Below are positions 34,736 through 44,223 of a stretch of DNA of 64,000 nt, piece by piece; position 1 is the stretch's first letter; each line of letters starts with the position of its first letter. Source of the stretch: Trifolium pratense (lineage: Eukaryota; Streptophyta; Magnoliopsida; Fabales; Fabaceae). The DNA lies in assembly GCF_020283565.1 (NCBI RefSeq), contig NC_060062.1, forward strand, positions 27,464,251 to 27,528,250, given 5' to 3'. The notes beneath the pieces were generated by a model. That model did not search any database. It was not told the DNA's origin and was given only the letters and a program-made list of their open reading frames with translations. The position numbers were made by a program, and so were the translations under genes.

Positions 34736-36711
34736 TAATTTGTTTATTTTTTATTTGTCTTTTATTTTAACTAATTTTAATTTTAAAACAAAAATATAAG
34801 AAAACATAACAAATTGATACCCAAGACTTTAGAATTAATCACTAAATTCTTTATATATCTCTCTCTCTCCCACACTGAGTGAAAGTGAATTAGATTTTGC
34901 AACACCCTATTTCTAATTCAGATAATTTTTGACCCATTCATGTGACAGTGATGCAAAATCTTTATACACAGTGAACTAAATGGGGGAGTATTGAATTGCT
35001 TTTTTACATTGTTTTGAAGTATTGAAGTAGAGAAAGATTCAATTTTGAAGTGATGGTGTAGTGTAGCGAGTGTTGTCATTGTGGATCTAGCGGCAGGAAC
35101 AAAAAACAATAAATTGCAAAGATCCATATTAAAAACAAAATAAAATCTTGAACAAGAAACCAGATCTGGAAGATGATATGACAGGAAATCAGATCTAGAA
35201 CAAGAAATTGGATTTGATTGTGTTTTTTAACGGTACAGACGTACAACGGAAAAAATACCCAAAGAGGAAGTAAAAAGGAAGAGAGAACGAAAATGTAGAA
35301 AATATGGAAAATGGTTAGCCAAAAAAGAAAAACCTTCTTCTCAATGGTGGTGGGATAATAGTACTAAAACACCATAGAGGATGTAAAAGGAAAAACAGAG
35401 AATTTTTAATTTTTTTTCTTTTGATATGATTTGTGCCACACTCTCTGTTCCTTTTCACTTCACTTCACTTACTTTATGAATGAATGTATGGGTTTGTAGG
35501 ATGAGTTTCTTGGTTTGATTGTGGTTGAGTATTAATTTATTTTGGAGTAATTGATTAAGCTTTTCTTTTTTAAATTAGTATCAATATCAATTAAAATAAA
35601 AGCAAAGCGGATGTAAAAATATTCAACAAATCTCTACAACTACACAAGTGTAAATCAACTATTAGCAAAAAAAAACAGGTGTCAACCTCTAAGGTTGTCC
35701 ACATAGGATCTGAGCTTTCATGTTTAGACAAAAATTTATCCTAATTTAGGCAATGTTTTCAAAATTGTTGATGGAGGGAAAAAAGTGTGAAGAAATGATC
35801 AAAGGGCCACAAAATTGGGTCGAAAATGCAAGGCCTGTTGCATTTAGGCCCAAAACGAATGAAAAAAACAAAATGAGCTAGCAAGTAGTGTCACTTTCAT
35901 TTCTCTTCCCACGTTGCTTTCTCTGTCTCTTTTCTTTTTCCTTCTTCACTAACCCATTTTGGTGAAAAAACCAAAAGCATGTTTTCAAATTTCAAATTCA
36001 AAAACTTCAATACAATCTTTATCTTTGTGACTCATCCTTTCTTTCTTCCATTGCATATACAAGATTCTCTCTCTTTTTTTTTTTTCATCCCCCATCTCTC
36101 TCATAACAACAACTCACGCACAACAACAAAGCTGGTAATCTTCCTCCGTATCAAATCGGCACACCACCATCTCATCCTTTAATATGAAACCAAAAATGCC
36201 GACAACCATTGTTTTTCCGGTAACACTCTTAATCTCAGGTTCTTTCATTTTTTAAATCCCTAATTTTCTTCAATTGTATTTCTAGCCCTCTTTATCGTTT
36301 TTTTCAATTCTGAATTAGAGGCAAAAAAATTGGTCTGAAACCCTAACAAATTAATCACGTCAATCAGGTGAGAGATATCTAAATGTTTTTTTTTGTTTCT
36401 GTTATTGTTGTTTCAAATGAATTTTGATTCTATTTTTCTGTTTTCACTTAGATACATGGAGTAACTTTGATTTTGATTTCAAGCAAAATATCAATTGAAG
36501 CGGCTATGTATTGAAGTAACTTTGGTGATCTTTGGATTTTCATGAAGGAATGTTCAAAGGGCTTCTCAAAAAACAAGGTAGGTCTTTTGATTTTCTAAAT
36601 CTAATGTTTAAATATTTTACTATAATAATGATTGTTTTTCTAACTCTATTGATTTCAATATTTGCTTTAATTGGTGTTCCTAATTTGTTTTCTAATTTCA
36701 TTCAATATTTG
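34736..36711. other. Host sequence left of copia element
   Basis: From about 35,900 onward the sequence resembles 52,670-53,170 ('cccattttggtgaaaaa-ccaaaagc', 'ctttgtgactc', 'caatcaggtgagat') with divergence. This indicates an old tandem duplication that continues at 45,394-46,800. Possible splice signals are present (caatcag/gtgaga; aacaag/gtaggt at about 36,573), but no protein can be proposed. Confidence 0.45.
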
Positions 36712-37882
36712 TGTTGGGTTTTTGTATGTTGGCTACATTTTGCAAAAACATCTTTTAGCCAAGTGTTGAGACATATGTGCTTACGCCAAGTGTTGCGACA
36801 GATGTAACAACACTTGTATGTCTGATTGTTCACGCCAACTAGCGTTTTTATTTTCTACTCAATCTTTCGAAGATTTGATTGAAGAATTGTTTCGTGGTTT
36901 CTTACTCAACAAGGCGCACGTGATCAATGTGTTTCAGAAGGCAGCTGAACCCTAGTTCTATTTTCTAAAAGGATAAAATAACTTTTAGAAAATATAATAT
37001 TTGTTTCAAAAATATATCTTGTGAAGATTGCTGCAGAAAATATAAAAGATTTATTTCAAATAAATCTTTGTGTTTCCAGAAGATTAGAAGATTTAATTTT
37101 AAAATATATTTACAACAAATATATTTATGGAAGGAATATTTGATGCAAAGAAAGATTTGATAAAAATATATATTTTGCATCTAGAAGATTTCTTGGAGCT
37201 GAAGCATTATGAAAAGCCCACGAGGCTCTGCTATTTAAAGGGTGTTGCTAACCCTTATTATGCACCGAAACTTGAAGCTAAAAATAGAATATCAAAGATG
37301 TAGTCTTTTAAGGGTTTCGTGTCTTTAAGCCACTCTCTAGGAGAGTTGGTGTAAAGTGAACCACTCGAGTTGTGAGATGGTCACTATGTCCTCACTCAGA
37401 AACCTATAGGTAATGAGTTGAGTATTGTAATTGGAGGAAGCTTTTAAGCAACTCCAAATTGTGAACTTAGTCGTTGGCTAGGTGGTGATGTTATTGAAGT
37501 GTGTCTTCATCTTTGTCAAGGAGAGTGTCTCCATTATGTTGTTATTGAAATCCTTACTGGTTGTAAGGTTGAGGGGAGTGAGACGGGGTCTCATATCTAG
37601 GAGTTCCTAGGTAGAAGTTGCATTGGGTAGGGATTAAGTGAGGAGTTGTAAACGGGGGAGTTTAGCTCCGAATTAATACTGCTGATAGTGAATTTCCTCC
37701 TGGATTGGTATCCCCGAGATTAGGCTGTTAGGCTGAACTGGGTTAACAATTATGTGTGTCGTTTATGCTTTTCAGTATATGTTTTTAATGCTCTGTTTTA
37801 TTGTTCTTACTGCTAAGACAAGTGTTGCGACAAGTGTCGGCACATCGTGGACAACACTTGTCTACTGTGTACCAGAATTTCA
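36712..37882 (+). repeat. 5' LTR of copia element
   Basis: 1,171 bp. It contains a TATA-like TATTTAAAG at about 37,229 and two hairpins: CAAGTGTTG/CAACACTTG (36,787-36,795 with 36,808-36,816) near the start, and AGACAAGTGTTG/CAACACTTGTCT (37,816-37,827 with 37,852-37,863), a perfect 12-bp stem only 19 bp from the LTR end. Confidence 0.92.
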
Positions 37883-37902
37883 ATTGGTATCAGAGCAGGC
37901 AT
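37883..37902 (+). other. Primer-binding site of copia element
   Basis: Directly after the LTR end, 'att' is followed by GGTATCAGAGC, complementary to the 3' end of plant initiator methionine tRNA, the usual primer of copia and SIRE elements. Confidence 0.85.
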
Positions 37903-39298
37903 CCTGTTCTGTATCTGGGTGAGATCCTAGGGAAGATACTTTCTGGTTATGAACAAGTAAGGAATACTGAAAAGTTGTTTGGACTTGAAGAAGTTCATAT
38001 TTGTTTGAATGGTCCCTAGAAGTGGAGGATGGACTATTCATGGCACGGTGTATAGCTTTGATGTTTGAGCTTCTGTATGGTTTGATTTATTTTCAAACCT
38101 ATGTTAACCTGTTGCACCTGAAGTGTGGAGTTTGTGCAAAGGTCATTATGGTGTGCCTGAAGTTTGTTGAGGAGTTTTCTGGTTTGAATTCCGCTGCATA
38201 CATATATGATGGGAAAACTCCTGGTGGTTTTGAGTGTGCTACACTCTGTTCTCCTCTGGTGAGGTTCAACTAACTTGTTGGAGATGCCAACGATACTTGA
38301 GGGTGATCTCAAGTCCACTCATAAAGGCACTCATATATGAGTTTGTTGAAGAGAGATCTGAACGAAGTTGTGACCAATTTATTTTTGCTTCTAACCCTAA
38401 AAGCCAACCTCCAGTGGCTTTGATAAAGGATCTCTTGGTGTGTTCCTTGAGAAGGGGACTGATGTCGTCCCAGATGTTGCTACATCTGACCAGCAGTATG
38501 CAGAATCTTGTTGGATTTATTTTGACACTAGAAACTTATGGTTGACTTCTTGGGTGAGTTTATTTCTGATCCAACTAAGTGGTAGTGCAGATGTGTATTT
38601 TGTTTTTCCTGTGTAAGCTTGATAAAGGTATCTCATTCAAATTCTTTATGTGGAGGTCAAGCTTAAATGTCAAGGACATTTTCTCTGACATCTGGAGAAT
38701 CCTTCTGATCAAAGGAGCCAGATTTATGGAATCTTGTTTATGGCCATGAAACAGATTCTGTTTGGAGGAGAGTAACTTGTGTATACCAACCACTAGATGT
38801 GCAGCTATTGAAGGGGGGAATGTATAATTCTCTAGAGTGCTATGAGAAGTTATTAATGAGGAATCCTTATTCTGAAGCTGTGAGATCTTGAAGACATGTC
38901 AGGATGGAGGTTGTTTACTCTAACTTGATATTATCAAGTCTATGAGAGCATAGAACTCTTGTTCTGTTGTAGTGAAAAGAGCTTCATGGGATTATGAACA
39001 TTGGAGCTGCTTCAACCTATGTCCAATGGTTGAATTGTTATATGCACTTTGGAGTGTCATCCAAATCACATAGGATAGGCATTTCAGTTGTTTCTAGCAA
39101 GGAGAAGTTATTATTTTTGGGAGCAAAGGATTATTGCTCTTTGGTATTGAAAGTTGATCAACTACTGATGGTTGATTCTCTTCTGCTGTTGTTAATTGTG
39201 ACTTTGGTGCTTCCACTAAGGCCACAAGTGATTGTATTGCTGATTCTCTCAAGGGAACTGTCCTTGAGACTGATGTTGTATCAAATATTGACACATCT

Positions 39299-39763
39299 GT
39301 GGCACTTGAGACGGATGTTGTGTCAGATGTTGACACATCTATGGAACTGGAGACAAATGTTGTACCAAGTGTAGGTACATTTGGGGTACTTGAAATTGTC
39401 ACAAGTGACACTGCTCATAATGATGCTACTGAAAAAGAAGGAATTCCTGTGGTAGCAAAATCTAGTAATAATCTTGTGGATTACTCTGAATCAGATGAAA
39501 GCAGTAAGTCCCTATCTAAAGGTAAGGGAGTGAGTGATTCTGATGTTGTCTTCATGCATGAAAACGTTACAGGTGACAAACTTGTGACAGAAGTGTCTGA
39601 TACTGGTGTTGGTAAAAGGACTAGAAGTAGGACAGGTAAAGGTGTGACAACTGTTAGTACACCTGTCCATCACTCTGAGGCAGAGAAGTCTGCTAAAATG
39701 GCTGGGAAGAAAATTGTGACTGGTCCCCCTAGAACCAGGAGCAAGGTGATTCCAACTTCTTAG
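39299..39763 (+). pseudogene. Variable linker region upstream of env-like domain
   Basis: An open 154-codon stretch, Ser/Thr/Val- and acidic-rich, with basic KRTRSRTGK patches. It repeats a degenerate peptide of the type 'NVV-x-x-VGTS/F'; at DNA level this is the recurrent 'gatgttg...gacacatctg' motif. A TAG at 39,761 separates it from a further stretch before the env-like domain. Such low-complexity linkers occur in front of the env-like domain in SIRE-type legume elements; assignment is by position and composition. Confidence 0.5.
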
Positions 39764-39865
39764 GTCAAGAAGAAGAGCTTAAAGAGAACAGAACCTCATT
39801 CTAGTGATTCAGACTTTGAAAGGGAGACAAATGTAGCTACATCTGGTGGCACGTCTTGAAGAAGT

Positions 39866-40543
39866 GTGAAAGGTTTGATGAGAAAAGTGTCTGATCTAGG
39901 TGACTGTTTTGATAAGCTGGTTAGGGAATTTGTAGTGAATGTTGCTGACAATTGTGATGACCCTAAAAACCCTGAGTATAGGCAGGTTTTTGTGAGAGGA
40001 AGGTGTGTTCACTTCTCACCCTCTATAATCAACAAATTTTTGGGAAGAAGTAATGAGGAAGTAGCTGAGCTGGAAGTCACAGATAATGAAATTTGTAGAA
40101 CAATCACTGGGAATAGGCTGAAGCAATGGCCTTGTCAAATGAAACCTTCTGCATCTCAACTATCTCCTTTATATGCAGTTCTGAATAAGATTGTTGTTGT
40201 TAATCGGGTTCCTACCACTCATTCCAGTAATGTAGCCAAAGAATTGGCTAGGTTCATTTATGTTGTTGGAACTAAGGCCAGGTTTGATTATGGTGCTTAT
40301 GTCTTTTATGCCACTTTGGAACATGCTAAATCTTTTGCTCTACAACTACCCATAGCATTTCCTACTTTACCGTGTGGTATTGTTCTTGACCAACATCCAA
40401 ATATTCTTGTGGACACTGATGTCCCTTGTAAAAGAAAAGGAAAGCTGAATATTGAGCAAAGGCTGCTTGCAGGGACAAATGTTGCAGCAGGTGTTGGTAC
40501 ATCTGTCCAGCAAAAGCTGGTGCTCTCACTAGGCAGCAAATGA
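39866..40543 (+). pseudogene. SIRE env-like ('plant transposon protein') domain, copy 1
   Basis: A 225-codon open frame with the conserved VRGRCVHFSPSIINKFLGR block, then ELARFIYVVGTKARFDYGAY and PCGIVLDQHP, recognised as the domain annotated in legume SIRE elements as envelope-like or putative plant transposon protein. It lacks an independent start context and is cut off from the linker upstream by stops. No transmembrane segment is evident in this part. Function in these elements is unproven. It lies upstream of an integrase remnant, the reverse of the usual pol-then-env order, so the interior is rearranged. Confidence 0.7.
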
Positions 40544-40663
40544 TAACTGACTTAAATGAGTCTAGTAGAGCTCTCAAGAAACTGAAGACTGTGATGATCC
40601 TTAGAGTAAAGAATTCATGAAAGTTTTTTTTACATGGGTTGATGTGTTGAATTTTCACCTGCT

Positions 40664-40915
40664 GTGATTAATAAGTTTTTAGGCAGGAGTGGAGAACCTG
40701 AAGCTGAGCATGCTAAGTCTTTGGCTGTGAAGATGCCAACAACATTTCCCACTGTGCTTTGTAGTATTATTCTTGATCAGCATCCAAGTATTTTGATCAG
40801 CTCTGATGTTGTCTGTAAGAGGGAATCTCCTCTCACATTGCACTATAGACTAGTTGAAGGGACAAATGTCCCACATAATGTTGCAACATCTGGCAAGAAA
40901 ATTCTGGCTTCATGA
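40664..40915 (+). pseudogene. Env-like domain, copy 2, internally deleted
   Basis: An 83-codon frame that repeats the start (INKFLGRSGE) and end (EHAKSLAVKMP, SIILDQHPSIL, LTLHYRLVEGTNV) of the env-like domain, with the middle third missing. The join lies between GRSGEPEA and EHAKS. It is a second, diverged copy placed just after copy 1. This suggests template switching between two related elements, or duplication followed by deletion. Confidence 0.65.
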
Positions 40916-40957
40916 CAGAAAAAGAGATGATTGCTGATTTGATGAGACCTATGCAAG

Positions 40958-41035
40958 TTGAAAAACCTTGGTCGAAAGAAGTATGTCTTTTTAGTTGTTG
41001 ATGATTCCTCCAGATTTACTTGGGTAAATTTTATT
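40958..41035 (+). pseudogene. Integrase core fragment
   Basis: The peptide KKYVFLVVDDSSRFTWVNFI at about 40,976-41,035 is the first block of the copia integrase core, including its catalytic Asp. It is fused to unrelated sequence on both sides. It is the only pol remnant I could identify. Confidence 0.7.
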
Positions 41036-42819
41036 AATATCGAATCAAATGTTGTTACTCATGTTAAAGGTTCTGTCAGTTCAAATGTTGTGGGTAGTGT
41101 TGGAACATCTGTCAGATGTACCTCTGAAACTTTCAATCTGGTATGAATGTTGCTATTGTTGATGACACTATTGTTGAAATCGTGCATGTGTCATCTTCCA
41201 AGGTTGTTGGTTCTGACACTTTGTCATCCCTCACTAAAGTTGTGGTTGAGTCCCCCAAAGGAACCTAACATAAGTCTAATGTCATATCGGATGTTGAAAC
41301 ATCCTGGACCAACCAGTTAGTGTTGTTGAAACCTGTTCTGCAATCCCCCAAACTTATGCTGATATGGTTCTGAGAGTCCTCAATCTAATGAGGTTAAAGA
41401 TCAACTAATGGTGGTTTGGAGTATTAAGGTTTTGAATGTGGTAGAAGAAACTAATCTTGATGATCTTCCACTTGACCAAAGTTGTTGCTCAAAGTGTGAC
41501 TAAAAGAGAACTAGCATGGTACGATTGTTTGGATGTGCATTCTGCTGAGAAGTATTATATGTGTTCAAATGTGTTATGATCAGATGCGATAATGCTCAGA
41601 TATGTGATGATCAAAGGTGATTACTACTATGGTAAGTGATTGTTTCAGACCTGTTTCTGAAACCTCTAGTTTGATGTTCTTATGTGATGACAATATATCT
41701 ATTGTTGAAGATGCTTTTGGTATATGTCTCTTGAGATTGACACTGAATAATACTCATCTGTGTTGAATAACTTGTATGTTCTGGTACGAGATGTTGTAAC
41801 ATCTGTCTCAACATCGTGTTATCTCAAGTGTTCCAACATTGTGTACAACATCTGTCACCAAAATGCCAAAATGTGGTTGACTCTGAGCCAAATATTGAGG
41901 ATGATGTTCTGGGCATCATGTCACTTGACAGGAAGAAAGTTGACATCTCTTCTGTCCTCTTAGAGAATGTTTCATTCATTTTGAAGAAAATGTCTAGAAA
42001 TAGAAATTTGTGTTTTAAAGGAGAAAATGTTATGAGAAGCTGGATTTTTTGTGAGTATGTTTTTAACTATGAAGCAAGCTACAGCGTTTATGGTGAAGCT
42101 ACCAATAACCTTTATGGGTGTAATCTCTAAGAGTATTATGAGACAACTCTTTGAGATTGAAAGATCAGAAGCACTCCAAAGCCAAAAAAAAAAAAAAAAC
42201 AAAAAAAAGGAGTGTCTTTGACTTCTGACTATAGATTTCTTTTGTCGGACCACATGTTCCTAACATTGTTTTCTCTGCCGGTTGGTACATGTTGTTTCCA
42301 AGAACAATGTTTTCTCATGCTCTTGTCATGTTGTGGAAACAAGGGGAAAATGTCTATTTTATGAGTGTTAACTATGGAGTTTGATGTGGTAGATATGATA
42401 TGGTTCCTCCACTTCTGATATATATCTGATGAACTATGTATCCCATGGTGTTATATTTGGTTGTAGTAGCTCTGTGCACTATGTGGTTGATGTGATGAAG
42501 ATAGTATAGGTTTATGCCTTGTTACTTATGATCTTCATGCTATACTGTTGGAGTTTGGTCATGGTATTGTGGATGAAAGCGCACATGTTCTCTTTCCACT
42601 ACTTTTGTTCTCCGTATCATTTGTGGGCTAGGCCATGGATTTCTAGCACCTGTATGTGCCTATGGTCTGGAATATCTGCACTCTGGATATTTCTGTTTTT
42701 GCTACTCTGTGTTCTGATATGTATGATGTATGTCAAAATTATGACTAAAAAGGAGGAGTAGTGTGTGTGTGGACAAATGTGTGGACCGATGTTCTTACAT
42801 TTGGTGAAGTTGCTGTTCT

Positions 42820-42871
42820 TATGCTTCTATGCTCGTATTGATGTTCTTATGCTTCTATGCTCGTATTGAGG
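42820..42871 (+). repeat. Tandem duplication of a 30-bp word
   Basis: 'gttcttatgcttctatgctc' followed by 'gtattgatg' is repeated once directly, ending in 'gtattgaggggga'. A (AT)10 microsatellite follows at about 42,885-42,904. Confidence 0.8.
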
Positions 42872-43287
42872 GGGAGTATGAGTAATATATATATATATAT
42901 ATATGCATGTGTTGAGGGGGAGAAATGCTATTCAGGAGGAGTAGTAGTGTGTAGCTAGCTTGATAATGTGTTCTGCTAGCTTATGCTCTGATAGTGTGTT
43001 TAATGGTTGTGGGAGTGTTATGTTCCTGATGTGTGATGTCATGTCTGATGTCTAGACATCCTGATCTGATGTGTGAGAATTTATTTTTCTCAGTATGTGG
43101 GAGTTTATTTCTCCCTATGTGGTTCTTTTGTGAGAGTTTAGTTCTCTCTGTTATGTAACTTGCACTTCTGATACTGCTATGGTACCTCTTTGCCTCTATT
43201 CTTTTGTTTAATGCACACTGACTTTATTTGTCAGAATTTGTGGCTAAAAAGGGGAGTAGTGATCTGTGATATGTAAGATCTATCTGT

Positions 43288-43350
43288 GTGGACAGATGTG
43301 CTGACATCTGGTATCTGCGTGATGTGTGGACAGATGTGCTGATATCTGGT
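43288..43350 (+). repeat. CAGATGT hairpin motif pair
   Basis: GGACAGATGTGCTGACATCTGG at about 43,292 pairs CAGATGT with ACATCTG over a 4-nt loop. The next copy about 40 bp downstream has CAGAT/ATCTG. They belong to the 'GACA-x-ATGT ... ACAT-x-TG' motif found throughout this element. Confidence 0.65.
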
Positions 43351-43492
43351 GTGTATGTTGTTGCGGTTCTTTCTGCGATGTGATAATCTTCTAGGCCTAT
43401 GTCTGAGTGGAGTAAATGTTACCTTCAGCTCTGTGTGATGTGTTGCAAGAATTCCAAAAAACATTTAAATTTGTAGCATAGGGCATGATCAT

Positions 43493-43660
43493 AATCATAG
43501 TCATAGAAATATGGATGATTCATCGTGCTTAGTCATAATCATAGAAATATGGATGACTTTTATGCTTAGGATCACAGTCATAGAAATATGGGTGATTTAG
43601 GTCACATTCATAGCAATATGGGTGACTTAGTTAGTTACATTCATAGAAATATGGGTAACT
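43493..43660 (+). ncRNA. Five two-stem GNRA-tetraloop hairpins with covarying outer stems
   Basis: Copies at 43,493-43,520, 43,531-43,558, 43,571-43,596, 43,601-43,626 and 43,633-43,660. Each has an outer stem (AATCAT/ATGATT, AGTCAT/ATGACT, ATCAC/GTGAT, GTCAC/GTGAC, AGTTAC/GTAACT), a 3-nt 5' linker (AGT, AAT, AGT, ATT, ATT) opposite a single G, then an inner stem CATA/TATG closed by GAAA (four copies) or GCAA (one copy), both GNRA tetraloops. Three outer-stem positions show double, pair-keeping changes. The array sits between the two clusters of TTTATTT hairpins. Confidence 0.6.
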
Positions 43661-44211
43661 TGTACATGCTTATTTATGAATGCACACATGTGTGTCTACA
43701 ACAACTATTAAGCGTTAATCACTCTGATTGAATGCTTCTGCTATTACAAGGATGTTGTAGTTCCTATGGTTGATTACATTGTATGCTTGTGCTCTGTCAT
43801 GCATAAATTCAGGGGGAGTGGTAGTATGAATAAGTGACAAGTGTGATGCCAGATGCTGAGACATCTTGGCTTTATTCTCTGGTGGCTGGGAATTTATTTT
43901 TCCTAGTTCTATGTTTGTGGGAATTTATTTTTCCCTGGTGATCTTTTGTTGAATGGATGTACTCTGATTATAGGAGTTTATTTCTCCTATCTTTGAATCC
44001 ACTATGAGAGTTTATTTCTCTCTATCTGCTCTGTGAGGCTATATGTGTTTATTCCTGCTATTGCATGCCTCTGATGCTACTTACCTCTCTTGGAAGTAGT
44101 CTTACTATGTGTTACTTTCTTTCCTAGTTGTGTGATCATGTTGACTCGAAGGAAAGGTAATATTGTATCTCTCTATATACTGGTCTAATATTGTTTTAGC
44201 CAAAATTTGCC

Positions 44212-44223
44212 AAAGGGGGAGAT
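44212..44223 (+). other. Polypurine tract of copia element
   Basis: AAAGGGGGAGAT immediately before the 3' LTR; the expected site for plus-strand DNA priming. Confidence 0.85.

Larger units (their letters stand above)
43074..44022 (+). ncRNA. Seven hairpins with constant TTTATTT loop and covarying stems
   Basis: Hairpins at 43,074-43,092 (TGAGAA/TTCTCA), 43,099-43,115 (GGGAG/CTCCC), 43,132-43,148 (GAGAG/CTCTC), 43,888-43,904 (GGGAA/TTCCT with one G-U), 43,919-43,935 (GGGAA/TTCCC), 43,970-43,990 (ATAGGAG/CTCCTAT) and 44,006-44,022 (GAGAG/CTCTC). All have a 7-nt loop TTTATTT (TTTAGTT in the third). Arms differ between copies, but the opposite arm changes to match. This is what selection on RNA secondary structure leaves. 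They lie in the non-coding 3' part of the copia element, in three-plus-four clusters around the GNRA-hairpin array. Role unknown; listed as ncRNA only for the structural signal. Confidence 0.6.

Noticed and set aside
43493..43660. Short regularly spaced repeats that could suggest a CRISPR array
   Set aside because: This is a plant nuclear retrotransposon. Units vary in compensating positions, spacing is irregular and there are no spacers of fixed length.
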